The notes under the pieces are model-generated. The model did not search any database, was not told the DNA's origin, and worked only from the letters and a program-made list of their open reading frames with translations. DNA of 64,000 nucleotides from Craterostigma plantagineum (lineage: Eukaryota > Streptophyta > Magnoliopsida > Lamiales > Linderniaceae). The position numbers were made by a program, and so were the translations under genes. Position 1 is the stretch's first letter; each line of letters opens with the position of its first letter. The DNA lies in NCBI GenBank assembly GCA_027422505.1, contig JAPQWV010000498.1:186001-250000 (forward strand), read 5' to 3'. Of this stretch, positions 11,815-23,871 are shown one piece after another.

Positions 11815-12850
11815 GAGCAGCGAACGCCGTGTCATTTTTTGAATTAATTGTTTCATTATTATTATTTTTCTATACTCATTTGTACCTGTACGTGGACGAC
11901 GTGGGTTAGAAGACGACATGCCTGATTTGGTTGTTGAAGGAAAACCACCGTAGGCATGCATTTTTTGTGAATTTTGGGGAACATAGTGAAAATGGGGCCC
12001 ACGCGGGATGGGACAATTACGGAGATGCCCTTGTAGTAGTACTAATCACTTGGGAATGTTTTTGTAAATAAGTGTGTTTTCGGCCTAGTCGATGGTACTC
12101 AATTGTAATGGGCTTTAGGCCCAATTTTACTTTAGGCCGTGTCGCCTGCCTGAAGACCTTTTGTTTTTGTTAATTACTGTGAAGATTTAAGGAGATTTAC
12201 TTGTTCAATAATTTCGCGAAAAATAATGTAGGCGACCGCGGGATTATTTTCAACGTAACTAAATTATGACATCCTACGCCATATAAAGTTTACTGTCGGC
12301 TGTCACGATGCAAATAATACATGTTCGTCTTTTTTTTTTTTTTTTTCTCATCGATTTGCACCTAATCGTCGTACTTTGATGATCGAAAATGGCAAGATTC
12401 CTCTATGTTTTGAAATGCCATATATAACTAGCCCGCCTTTATTAAAGACAACTTTATGTCTACTCCTAGCCATAATTCAACCAACTTATTCCCATCCTTT
12501 GAAAGCTATTACACACAAATTCAGTAGTCCCCGAGTGATTATGTCGACACAATTCTAGCAAAAGATCTCGATTTCAAATTTCTCTGAAAGGAACACGATA
12601 TCGTTAGGCGGAATTGTAATGTTGTGCATAGCCGAAGTGTGTAATCAAGTTGAATATGAATACTCCCAAATATTAAAACCTCATGTAGTATAATTTTTTC
12701 TCCTTACATTCAATATAACCACGTAAAAAGATGCAACATATGAAGGGGGAAAGAAAACTATGCAGCCTACATTTTTTATTTTGTAGTTTCTTTTTAATTT
12801 AATAAACTAGTGACGTACGCCTTGTCGAGAAAAAATCAAAATCAAACGCT
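11815..12850. other. Intergenic: 3' region of DUF7138 gene and NHL promoter
   Basis: No coding exon or repeat element recognised. Holds a short T tract near 12.33 kb. The open frame at 12376-12558 has no family resemblance. Confidence 0.45.
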
Positions 12851-12902
12851 CTCTCTATATCAATCCCATCGTAGACTCACACTCCCATCCTCTCACTCCC
12901 TC

Positions 12903-12905
<3 letters not shown>

Positions 12906-12948
<43 letters not shown>

Positions 12949-12949
12949 G
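12906..12949. repeat. (CT)n(CA)n microsatellite in the NHL 5' leader
   Basis: About 14 CT units followed by about 8 CA units, ending some 37 bp before the NHL start codon, so probably within the 5' UTR. CT tracts near plant transcription starts are common. Confidence 0.9.
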
Positions 12950-12985
12950 AGAGAAACAAACACACAGCTGCTCCAAAGCAAAACC

Positions 12986-13606
12986 ATGGAAGAAAAAGTA
13001 TGCATCCACCACAAGAACAGGCGCCGCCGTCTACTCCGCCGCATCCTAACCGCCGTGCTCGCCGTGCTCCTCCTAGCCCTCCTCGTCTTCTTCATCACGT
13101 GGGCGGTTCTCCAGCCGCGAAAGCCGCGCTTCACCCTCCAAGACGCCACCATCTTCGTCCTCAACGCCACCACCCCAAACGTCATCTCCACCACCCTTCA
13201 GGTCACCATAACCTCGCGAAACCCTAACTCCAAGGTCGGAATCTACTACGATCGCCTCCACGCCTACGCCACCTACCGGAACCAGCAAATTACCTATTAT
13301 ACCCTCATAAACCCAGTCTATCAGGGGCACAAGGACGTCAACGTATGGTCGCCGTTTTTGCAGGGTAACGACGTCCCAGTGGCGCCGTTCAATGGGATAG
13401 CGCTCGGCCAGGATCAGGGCAGCGGCGGAGTTAGGATGACCGTTAGAGTTGACGGAAGGGTTAAGTGGAAGGTGGGGACGGTGGTCACCGGGAGGTACCA
13501 CCTTCACGTGACGTGTCCGGCGTTTATTCCGATCAAGGGCGCCGGGATTATGGTCGGCGCTGGGATTAAGTTTCAGCTGTCGCAGAGCTGCAGTGTGAGC
13601 GTGTGA
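12986..13606 (+). CDS. NDR1/HIN1-like (NHL) LEA-2 membrane protein
   Basis: Single-exon frame of 206 residues. A short cytosolic N-terminus with a basic cluster (HHKNRRRRLLRR) is followed by one hydrophobic anchor at about residues 18-42 (LTAVLAVLLLALLVFFITW). Then comes an extracytosolic LEA-2 domain with the NPN-type motif (SRNPNSKVGIYYDRL, near 75-90) and the pattern FLQGND...VAPFNGIALGQ. The end TCPAFIPIKG...IKFQLSQSCSVSV is typical of NHL proteins. These sit at the plasma membrane or plasmodesmata and several respond to pathogens or tobacco hypersensitivity cues. Which NHL member this is cannot be told by eye. A CT/CA tract lies just before the ATG. Confidence 0.92.
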   Translation: MEEKVCIHHKNRRRRLLRRILTAVLAVLLLALLVFFITWAVLQPRKPRFTLQDATIFVLNATTPNVISTTLQVTITSRNPNSKVGIYYDRLHAYATYRNQQITYYTLINPVYQGHKDVNVWSPFLQGNDVPVAPFNGIALGQDQGSGGVRMTVRVDGRVKWKVGTVVTGRYHLHVTCPAFIPIKGAGIMVGAGIKFQLSQSCSVSV

Positions 13607-13982
13607 AGGTGAAAGTAAATCATTTTCGCATAATATGAAGAATATTTATAGCTGTTATTATTGCAATGTAAACTGTTGATTCGTGTCGGTTGATCGTAGA
13701 GATGGAGACGACGACGAAGCTCGGTCGTATATATATGATGAATTAAAATCGGTAAAATAATATCGTTTATTATTTCGTTTCTATGCCGCTTGTGACGTCG
13801 TCGTCCTACATATATCAAAGTCTTTAGGACAAAAAATCAAATGTCACGAGCAAGAAAACAATAAAAATGGCTGACGGCATTATACGAAGAAACATTAATG
13901 AATATGTTTCTTATACGAAGAGTTATCAGACTTTTTCTTTTTCTCTTGAAGCGTTTTTTCTTCCACCGTCTACAATGAAATA

Positions 13983-14388
13983 TAAATGGGGCCAAAATAT
14001 AATTTTAGGCCACTCAGTTCACATGTTTTCGTTTTTGGGTCACTATGTTTGATAATCGCAAAAATAGATTACTAACTATGTATTTTAAAACAAATTCGGG
14101 TCACCCTTTCATTTTTTGGTCACTAAGCATACGCGTTTTCAATTTTTCACTAAGTATACGTGTTTTAAGTTTTTTGGTCACTATATTAAATCCATTTTCG
14201 CATTCATAAAAACATAGTGACCCATAATCGAAAACATGTATACTTAGTGGCCTCAAAATGAGATAGTGACCCAAATTTATTTTGACAAATATAATTAGTG
14301 ACCTACTTTTGTAATTATCAAACATAGTGAACCCAAAAATAAAAACACGTATACTTAGTGACCTAAAGTAATAATTTGGCCTCTAAAT
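13983..14388. mobile_element. Foldback MITE, copy 1 (13988-14383) with possible TAAAT duplication
   Basis: Nearly the whole 396 bp is a diverged inverted repeat. Both arms repeat GGTCACTA and AGTATAC(G/A)TGTTTT motifs, and the left arm read forward matches the right arm read in reverse complement over about 150 bp. Outer ends are GGGGCCAAAAT and AATTTGGCCTC. Direct repeats TAAAT flank it (13983-13987, 14384-14388). It has no coding capacity. A second, diverged copy lies at 23.55-23.87 kb. The superfamily is unclear. Confidence 0.75.
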
Positions 14389-14906
14389 GGAGACGTTGAA
14401 AATGGTTAAAGCAAACGCAATGGGCTGTAGTGCAGGCTTTTCAATCCATTAAATGGGCCCTTAAAGGCCCAATAAACCACAACCAGCCGTGTAAAAGACG
14501 TAAATAGCCTCCATGATAAACGAAGCCACGTACTTACAGTATGGGTCTCCCCCCTTTTCCCTCCGAAAAAGAAAAAGAAAGCCCTCGTATTTTTGCAAGA
14601 AAATCTCGTGTATGTATGTATGTATGCCTACAATATCGGTATCTAGTTGGTCAACAGTCAACAAAATCTCATCTTTTCTTTTTTTGAGTCAAAAGAAATC
14701 GAATTCAACAACGAATAAGGTGATTATCGTAATTTGCCAAGAAATATAGGAAGTCTTTAACATACATACCACGGGAAATAGATGACGACCCCTTAATTCT
14801 AACATGTATATAAACCCCCCTAAAAGTTCTAATATGTATATCAGTTGTATCGTCATCTTCCTCCACGGATCAACAAATAATAAAATAGTTAAACACTGAA
14901 AGTAAG

Positions 14907-15769
14907 ATGGCAGTTGTAACAATAGAACAAATATATCAGCAGACGGAGGAGGAAGAGAAGAAATCGAAATTCAATAGGATTTGTGTCTTCTGCGGTAGCA
15001 GTCCGGGCAAGAACGCGATCTATCAAGAAGCTGCTGCAGCTTTGGGACAAGAACTGGTAATAAAAAATATTTCGTTTCGTTTTTGATCTTATATAGACTA
15101 TGTAATAATAGGGTCCAGTTATTTTCTAATAAATCATGCATCACGGGGAATGATCAAAATGTGATCTTTTATGTTCATTCATATAAATTTGCTAGGTACT
15201 GATTTAATCTTGCAATTTTTGTACCATTTTTATCAGCTATATTTATTTCTCATTTTAAGTTTAAAGTTTTTAGCTTTGGCATTCATTGGTTAGCAAAGTG
15301 TTTCATGATTCTATGGTGAGGTTTAGGGCTTGTGTTTCGCCTGGCATGAGAGAGCTAACTGTAACTTTGCTGTCGATTGAGGGCAGAAATCTTGCATGAT
15401 CTTTTTAGTTTTTATTGAAATAATGGAATATTTAATGTCAATTCTAGCCCTTTAACGTGGTACAAAATTAATGTGACCTCTGAAATAATGACTAATTAAT
15501 CTCCTTGGAGTGGGTTATATAATATTTCTGTAATTTTTTCCTAGGGTCGTAATTTAATGAATATATTTCATGCACATATAATCATGATCCCACCCGAGAT
15601 TCTTACTATTCACTTCTTTGACTTTCTCCACCATTCCAAAAATTTAAATGTTATTCCTTTTTTAGGTGGAGAGAAAGATTGATTTGGTTTATGGAGGTGG
15701 GAGCGTGGGCTTAATGGGTATTGTTTCTCAGGCTGTTCATCATGGTGGTCGTCATGTTCTTGGGTATAC

Positions 15770-15844
<75 letters not shown>

Positions 15845-15995
15845 ATGATGATGATGATGATTCTGCTTTTTACATGAATTGATTTGATTTTAATTTGATA
15901 ATGCAGTGTTATTCCAAGATCTCTCATGCCTCGAGAGGTAATATCTGATTGTGCACGAAAACAGTTCTATCATAGTAACATTTTCAAACTTAAAA

Positions 15996-16030
<35 letters not shown>

Positions 16031-16771
16031 GATATATATGCAGATAACAGGTGAAACCGTTGGAGAAGTTGTAGCTGTATCTGATATGCATCAAAGGAAG
16101 GCTGAAATGGCTCGACAAGCCGATGCTTTCATTGCACTTCCCGGTGAACAATAAAACTTCCATTTATTATAATTTCATTACATTTACACATACTAATTAC
16201 AAGTCCTTGTCTGTAATGAATCTTTCTATATATTTATCTCAGGTGGTTATGGCACTCTTGACGAACTCCTTGAGGTTATTACATGGGCTCAGCTAGGAAT
16301 CCATCGCAAACCAGTATAATACAATTTTTTTTTTTTTTTTTATCTTCGTAACTTAATTATGCTTGGATATTTATCATCCAAGATACGAATAGATCTCTGC
16401 AAGAGTGCATTGCATGAATTTGAGGTTTTAATAAACTCAGTAATATCTATTTTTTGTTTTTATTTTTTATTATATTATTCAGGTGGGACTTTTGAACGTT
16501 GGAGATTTCTATGATCCTTTCTTGTCTTTTCTTGACAAGGCCGTCGACGAAGGCTTCATATCTTCAATTGCACGGAAAATCATCGTCGCCGCTCCTACTG
16601 CAAAACAGTTAATCGAAGAACTCGAGGTCAATATATCCAAATATAATTAAAAATAGTATCAATGTGAAATCGATGTTCAAATATTAATCTCTCTTGCAGG
16701 AACATGTCCCAGAATACGATGAATTCACGTCTATGATGGTATGGGACGAGGTTGAAAAGGATAAACCTTGA
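14907..16771 (+). CDS. Cytokinin riboside 5'-monophosphate phosphoribohydrolase (LOG family)
   Basis: Releases active free-base cytokinin from its nucleotide in one step, in cytosol and nucleus. Seven exons with GT-AG borders: 14907-15056, 15666-15763, 15907-15937, 16044-16143, 16243-16313, 16483-16626, 16700-16771; together 666 nt, 221 residues, the usual LOG length. Motifs in order: [25 protein letters not shown], the nucleotide and active-site segment [23 protein letters not shown] (split by intron 4 inside the PGG), and [16 protein letters not shown]. The family signature PGGxGTxxE and the upstream Arg are intact. Intron 2 starts with a (CT)n run. The exact LOG paralogue cannot be assigned by eye. 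Confidence 0.95.
15774..15840. repeat. (CT)n microsatellite in LOG intron 2
   Basis: About 33 uninterrupted CT units that begin ten bases after the 5' splice site, followed by an (ATG)n run. The pyrimidine tract is next to a donor, not an acceptor. Confidence 0.95.
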
Positions 16772-17293
16772 CGTATGTATGCTCGTGAAGAATAAATAGT
16801 ACCCTCCAATTATTTTGTCCCTTCTAGATTTATACGCAATAAGAATTGGGCTCGTATGTTTTGTCATATTTATTACCATAGCGAATGAGATTTTATTTTG
16901 ATATTATAACGGCAGTTTTTTTTTTTTTTTTTTTCAATATTAATGAAATTTTATGTTACATAGAGTAGAGATTAGAGCGTAGATGTAACTATCCGCATCT
17001 CATGAGGGGTGGTGCAGGTATAAACAATAGTCGAAGGGTCATAAAGAAAATAGTTTTAATTTCATTTTAGGCCCCGTTTCTTTCTGTCACCGATTCCCTC
17101 CACAACATCTATCCGAACCAAACTTCCCTCCCTTCCCTCGCACCAAAGCACGACTCTCTCTCTCTCTCTCTCCGAATAAAACAAAGGGCTCCTTCACTAA
17201 AACTAAAACCCTCCGCCGGAGATCTTTGAACATCAATCTGCATTCTGCAATTTCGCTTTAATTGACGAATTCTTCGAACTCAAGAAAAGGGCT

Positions 17294-20200
17294 ATGGTTG
17301 GGGGTGGTAAAATATTCGGTCAGAATCTGCAGCAAACTCCGCCGCCAGCTTCGATAAGGAGACATATTCCGTTCTCGGCCATGAAGCCGCCAGGCGATGA
17401 ACACAGCTCCCCTACGCCTCCACGGCCAGTCGCTTCCGCAGGAGGCGATGTCCAGGAAGATGCTATATTTGTGAATTCCACCGTGCGTGTTCTTTTGTCC
17501 TTTTTGTTTTTCTGAGAATTGATTTATGCCTTCCTCCGATCTTACTGTTGAGTTGTGCCTTTCCACCGATTTACTTCAACCGTATGCTGGGTGATGTTTC
17601 TCAGAAGTATGGTAGATCTGTATGGGTCTTTAATAGGAGGAAAAGGTCGGGTTTTTATGTTCTTTATCGTGTTTTGTTGAATTTGACATCTGACTTGAAT
17701 GGTCTCAGTATCATTTTATTTGATATGTTTGCTAATCTGACACCTATCATCTGCTCAGAGGTGTCTAAGCCTCGCGCAATTTGGAATTAGGTCATGCTGT
17801 AATGTGAAGTGCTCAATTTGTCATTCCATTTTTACCAACGTTAGCAGTAGATGTTGTTTGGTATTATATTCCTGTGGTTTTTGATGGGCATACTAAAAGA
17901 AGTAGGGAAGCAATTATTTGATTTTTGTATTCATGGTGCTGTTTATGTTCATAATTCGCATCAAATGAAAAATCATTTTTTGGAGATCAGAATGAACCTG
18001 TTAGGTTTGTGGAATTCCTTGTCATTGCTGCCGGCGTTAGTCCTGTGTTTTTCGCCAATCAAGTAACATTTCCTGATACGTATCTTGTCCTCCATATCTA
18101 ATTTTGGATGGTTTTGTTCAGCCGTTAAAGCACATGAATGGGTATCATGATAGCAAAGGCCAGCCCAGTGAACTTTCAGAGGGTCCAAGTTGTAATAATA
18201 TGTCTAACAGCCCTCTTCATATGCGGGGAAGAGGAAATGGTCATAGAAGGGTTGCCAAAAACAAGAGATCCATACCTTCAACTCCCGTCTCTGCTGGTGA
18301 GGTTTTTTTTAATTGACATGATTTATCTTGTTTGCCGTTTTTTAAAGATGTCTAACACTTCATTTGCTTTGAACTAAAGCAATTATTTCTTCACTTTTTC
18401 AGATGCTCAATCACCTCTTACGCCTGCTGGAAATTGCCGCTATGATAGCTCCCTGAGTAATCACGTTGCTCTCCCTTCGGCATCAATTTTCTTATGTCAT
18501 CAAGTATTAAGATGACGTACACACTGCTTTTCAGGTTTTTTGACGAAAAAGTTTATCGCGTTAATAAAGCATGCAGAGTGTGGTGAACTTGATCTGAACA
18601 AAGCAGCTGATACATTGAAGGTGAACATCCATGTGCGGTTGTTGTTTTTCTTAGTGTAGTATTTGAATCTTTTATTACTGTTCTTGTCTTCAGGTTCAGA
18701 AAAGACGGATGTACGATATAACTAATGTCCTCGAAGGGATTGGCCTTATAGAAAAGACACTTAAGAACAGAATCCGTTGGAAGTAAGCGTGTATTATATG
18801 ATCATAGAAATAAAATGGTTTTAATTTTCTCTTTTCCTTTAGCTCCTTGCCTATAACTATAAACGTTAATGCGGATCATTACGATTACTGTCCAGGGGAC
18901 TTGATCCTTCAGTACCTGGTGAAAACAATCCTACACTTTTGCAGGTATCACATAATTTCTTTCTATGATATTCATTGCCACAATCTCACTCCGTAAAAGT
19001 GTAGCGCCGAGTTGCATTACAAACTTCATCCAATATTAATCAACACCCTTCCTCCTGCTTCTCTCTGCAGGCAGAACTTGAGAATCTGTCCATGGAAGAA
19101 AGAAGTTTGGATGGTCGAATCAGGTTCAATCAATAATACTTCAATAGGTTACATAAATTGAATATGGGTATCCTTTCGATATTTGGTCTGATGAATATTG
19201 TAAACACGACAGGCAAATGCAAGAAAAGTTGACACAACTGAGTGACAGTGAAAATGGCCAGAAGTAATCCTCCACCACTCAATTAATCACATTTCATCAA
19301 GATAACTAGCTAAAATTTGTTATTTACTCGTTCCCTTGTGCTGTGTGCGTGTTTTAGATGGCTTTTCGTTACAGAAGACGACATTAAACGTTTACGATGC
19401 TTCCAGGTTATTTCTTGTCAATCTCTTGTTTTTCTTTACCCCTCAAGAAATGTTTCAGTAGTAAGTTATAGGAGCATCAACTGATTAATTTTCCAATGCT
19501 GTGTCTGAATTTTTCTTTATTCTTCCTAATGGTTCAATATGATGGAGTGTTTTCTCTGACAGAATCAAACCCTCATAGCAATCAAAGCTCCACACGGGAC
19601 TACCCTTGAAGTCCCAGAACCCGATGAGGTATATAAGGAGGGCTCGAGCTCTCCTCGTATTTGATTTTGCAATATGTCGCCATCTTTATATCGGTGTTGT
19701 TGTAGGGTGGTGGTTATCCACAAAGGAGATACAGAATCATACTCAGAAGTAGTATGGGTCCTATTGATGTTTACCTTGTCAGGTACCATGTTTAAATTTT
19801 GACTCTAAAGAAAGATTAAGTTGTCATCTAGCTGCAATGTATCATGCATGTATCTACTTCCTAATCTGAAGTTCTTTCTTTTTCTCTTAATTAAGTCAAT
19901 ATGAGGAGGACTTAGATGATGAGATGAATGAAGTTGAACCTTTAACACAAAATGCCCCTCGTTCGACTTCTTGTTCAAGTGATGCTATAGAGATGCAGAG
20001 AGGCTCAGTCGAACAGGTCGAACTCGGCGAATCTCAGATACAGAAAGTTCGCAAATTTAGCACGACTTGTGGCGCTTCACAGGATTATTCCTCAATGACC
20101 AAAATTCACCCCTCAGACATTGATGTAAGCGTATTGTTTTTCGAATGTGAACTTTGCTCTGTTTCAATCCCATTGGGCACTACCCAACTCGATACGTTTC

Positions 20201-20534
20201 AAGAAAGTACCCTTCCCTTAACTTTTGCATCTCAAATGTTCATTGCTTTCCCTAACATTGCAGAATGAAGAAGACTATTGGCTTTTATCAGATTGCGCGA
20301 GCGTTAGCATCACCGACATGTGGAAGACAGACTGTATGATTTGTTTTTTCGAATACAGATCAATTTCGAAAGTTAATTAACTTTAGAAGCCATATAATAT
20401 TCTAGGAATTTGATTTCTTTTTCCTCACATTTTGTGCAGCTGTTTTAGATTGGAATGACATTAATATGCTCGAAGAAGACTTGGAAATGACGTCTATCAG
20501 CTCCCCAAGACCACCCCCATCACAACCAAGATAG
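17294..20534 (+). CDS. E2F transcription factor, E2FA/E2FB-like
   Basis: Cell-cycle regulator that binds TTTCCCGC-type sites with a DP partner and is restrained by retinoblastoma-related protein. About 13 exons. N-terminal tail: [25 protein letters not shown] basic stretch and the CRYDSSL motif precede the winged-helix DNA-binding domain, with [26 protein letters not shown], then [19 protein letters not shown] and the WKG end. Next is a coiled-coil dimerisation region ([15 protein letters not shown]...) and the marked box ([57 protein letters not shown]). The C-terminal retinoblastoma-binding segment reads [17 protein letters not shown]. All canonical parts are present, so it is not a DEL-type atypical E2F. 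The start is the first ATG of the first exon that fits the family. Confidence 0.93.
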
Positions 20535-20859
20535 GATTAATCTGCTATATACCAATTTTTGTAGCATTGTCATTAATTAGTCCTTTGACTAATCATTTCA
20601 TAATATCAGGATTACATTTTTAATATGAACATTTCTTACTTGCATTAGTTTACTTGGATCTTAATAAATAGTCACCAGGCTATGAGGAGAGAAAATCTCA
20701 ACTTCTATTGTATCATCTTATTACATGCTTTGCTTACATAAAACACAAAAGTACCATAAAGCAACACTCTAATGTTGCATGGAGCAAATACTACTGCTGC
20801 TTGTGCTTAGTAACCACACACAAAATAAAAGTACACAAACATATGGAATGATTGACCAC

Positions 20860-22737
20860 TTAAAGGCTGGAATTCTCAGACATAAAAAGCTTTATTTCGG
20901 ACCAAACTTGCTCGGAAATGTCCGAAAATGGGTCATTTACGAAAAAGCCGTGCTGCATTCCTTTGAAAGCTACGTGGCGAACGTCTTTTCCCATGTCTTC
21001 TTTCAACCTCTTGGCGTAGTCTTCGACCCTATCCTTCATTACTTCGTCTCCGCCTACGATGACTAGCATTGGGTCGAGTTCTATGGGCTCAAGATTTGGG
21101 CTCGAAGGCCCAAATGGGTTGGCCCACGGATGGTCCGCCGTCTCGCCCTCGGGAATTGACAGCCTCCAAAATCTGTAATTTTTTATTAGGAAAAATATAG
21201 AAATTAAAATTTTGATACATTTGAGTCGTAATCTTTATCTGTCACCTCCCAAATGAAAGTTGGTGAAAGGGTCCATCCATTGCGGAGAAAAACACCGAGA
21301 GAGAGAGAGCAAATTGTAGTAGGGTTCCAAAAACTTTTGAAGGGATATAATATGTCCAATCAAGAAATAAAGTAGTGAATGTAAGTTAAAGATGTAAAAA
21401 GAAGACTATAATCAATCCTAGGAATATGGTTGGTTGTTAGAGTATTCCTTGGATATTATGCTTATCGGAGACTATATTATTACGTCCATACCCCAAATCC
21501 AAAAGCCAACCTCTTCTACCACCACACAAAGATATATACATTACTGATATATGATGCTATAACTGAGTTGTACTACTTAACGATTTCAATCCCACCTGCA
21601 TATAAAAATTCTTTTCCTATGATACGTTACAGATCTACCTTAGATTTTGCTACCCCACAAGATTCAAAAGCTGAATAGACCAGACTTGTATTTATCGTGT
21701 GACCAATAATTATATAATATATGATTCTTTCTTTTTCAACATTATCATTCATCACCGTCATCATCGTCGTTAATATTATTATTATTATTAAAACTTAAAT
21801 TATTGGAGCACTCCCGCTGCCAAAATGACATTAAATTTTTCACACGCACACACAGACACACATATATGGTATTTTCAATTTTACGTTCGTGGGTGGGCAT
21901 TAAAAAGAAATAACTACGTATTATTTATTAATTATTACCTGTCGAGGATCTCCAAGTTCAACAAATCTTCAGGCGGTCCATACGCTTCAGAATTGGTCCT
22001 CACAGTCCCACCAAAGAACGGCGCCATCAATACATATCCCCTCACCCTCACCGGCCAAATTCCAGGCGATCCACGGCGGAGCTCCACCGCCAGGTGGTGG
22101 GCCAAATTCCCGCCCGACGAATCACCCATTACGTAAGCACGGTCAAAGTCAACTGTTCCATCGGTCAACCACTCTTCACCACCGTTACCACCGCTCTTCG
22201 ACAGCAAAGCCTGCTTCTGTACCCACTTGACCGAGCTCATAACATCATCCATGGCCGCAGGCAACCTATAATATATATATATATATATATATATCCATTT
22301 AATGAATGCAATAATTTGATTCTTGACGCATTATAATATGCATATAAAATAATGTAACAATACCTATGCTCTGGGGCGAGGCGATAGTCGGGGGCCACGA
22401 CCAATGCGTCTAAGCGTGAGGAAAGGCAGAGGCAGCACGTGTGGCAATTGGGCCACGTGCGAGACCCAACGCAGAAGCCGCCGCCATGGAAGAAGAAGAC
22501 GATGTTCAGTTTCTTTTTGTCAGAGGAAGACGAAGATGAAGAAGAGGGTCTGTAGAGGCGAAGATGGAGACTGTTTTCGTCGTCGAATAAGCAATCTTTC
22601 CAGAGAGAAGAGCCGTCGTCTCTTACTTGGAAAGGAAAGTCGAATGTTTTGCTGCGATTTACGGATCCATCGCTGTAAAGTTGGACGATTCCTAGACAGT
22701 TTTCGACCACATGGGGTGGAAGTGGAAGAGAACCCAT
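20860..22737 (-). CDS. Carboxylesterase of the plant CXE / GID1-like family
   Basis: Alpha/beta-hydrolase predicted to cleave small esters. Three exons: 22737-22364, 22265-21939, 21172-20860; total 1,014 nt, 337 residues. The start MGSLPLPPHVVENCLG is chosen because residues upstream in the same frame are only a His-Thr repeat coded by a (GT)n tract. The oxyanion-hole motif HGGGF (FFFHGGGFCVGS) and the nucleophile motif GDSSGGN are intact, as are DYRLAPEHR across intron 1 and the C-terminal Asp and His (GGDEVMKDR, MQHGFFV). An insertion of eight Ser residues precedes strand beta-3. GID1 receptors replace the catalytic His, but here it is kept, so an active enzyme closest to CXE15-type proteins is likely. 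It is convergent with E2F. Confidence 0.92.
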
Positions 22738-22756
22738 TGTTGTCTGAACGAAAAAT

Positions 22757-22778
22757 GTGTGTGTGTGTGTGTGTGTGT
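22757..22778. repeat. (GT)n tract in the CXE 5' leader
   Basis: About 11 GT units just upstream of the carboxylesterase ATG on the minus strand. An AT run at about 22267-22294 lies in intron 1 of the same gene. Confidence 0.85.
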
Positions 22779-22940
22779 ATTTTTCTGCGCCGAAGTTTGA
22801 GCTGAAGCCGTGATAAGCTGAGGGTATATAAATAATATTTGATGAGTGCATTGATTATATTTTGGATTTTTAAATAATTCTCATATAGAACCCTTTTAAA
22901 TATAAGATTTTTCTAATAACGTGGCGTTAATTAGTCTTGG

Positions 22941-23137
22941 GTAAATTATTTTTTTCGGATACCCGACCGGTTTCCGGGTTGCCCCGACTAGTCCGGTTCG
23001 CCCCGCATCGCGTACCTGGTAACGGCAGGTCCGCAGGTGAGGCTCCCAAAGAGGGGTGCTGCATACACAAGGATTCGAACCCGAGACCTTGCTTAAGCAA
23101 TACCAAGCCGCTTACCACTTGGAGCAACCCCCGTTGG
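22941..23137 (-). mobile_element. tRNA-derived SINE with 10-bp TSD
   Basis: On the minus strand the element opens CCAACGGGGGTTGCTCC, with an A-box-like TTGCTCCAAGTGG and a B-box GGTTCGAATCC about 45 bases later, the spacing of an RNA polymerase III promoter. It ends in an A-rich tail before the junction. Perfect direct repeats TTAGTCTTGG (22931-22940 and 23138-23147) flank it, consistent with LINE-mediated insertion. Size (about 197 bp) and head resemble Au-type plant SINEs, from memory. It is 200 bp upstream of the carboxylesterase ATG. Confidence 0.85.
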
Positions 23138-23545
23138 TTAGTCTTGGTAATTTGATTTATGTGTTTTACCTGCTACTCGGATATTAGTATAATCTAGGAG
23201 ATGACTTATGTAAAGGATGATGAGTTTTAGTTAGATAGAAACATGAAAGTGTAACATTACTAACCGTATATAGAAAAGAAAAAAATGAATTTGCCCTCTG
23301 ATTGGTGGATCCATTCAATGGATCCATTCAACTCATCATCACCATCGAGAAAATGAAATTTTGAATAGCATTCAATTCAACTAATTATCTATATTATCTC
23401 GGTTATATATGTTTGAAAACGAAATCAAAGGGTCTGATTCGTTAAAACTTATCTAAATCCTTATCCGAAATATGCAACTATTATAGTGAGCACGAGTTTT
23501 CCAACATCGGAGGATTAAATTGCACTTCATTGACTTCTAATTATT

Positions 23546-23871
23546 ATTTTAGGTCACTAAGTATACATGTTTTCGTTTTTTGGATCACTATTTTTTATAA
23601 TTGTAAAAGTAGGTCATTAACTATATATGTCAAAACAAATATGGGTCACCCTTTCATTTTCGGGTCACCAAGTATACATGTTTTCGATTTTGGGTCACTA
23701 TGTTTTTATGAATGCGAAAACGGATTTAATATAGCGACCCAAAAACTTAAAACACATATACTTAGTGACTCAAAATTGAAAACACGTATGCTTAATGACC
23801 CAAAAATGAGAGGATGACCCGAATTTGTTTTAACATACATAGTTAGTGACCTATTTATGCAATTATTTTAC
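23546..23871. mobile_element. Foldback MITE, copy 2 (diverged, one end incomplete)
   Basis: The same family as the element at 13.99-14.38 kb: repeated GGTCACTAAGTATACATGTTTTCG-like motifs on the left and their reverse complements on the right, with the shared central block around ATGAATGCGAAAACGGATTTAATAT. The right end breaks off before the terminal GGCC block of copy 1, so this copy is truncated or eroded. No clear target duplication was found. Confidence 0.7.
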
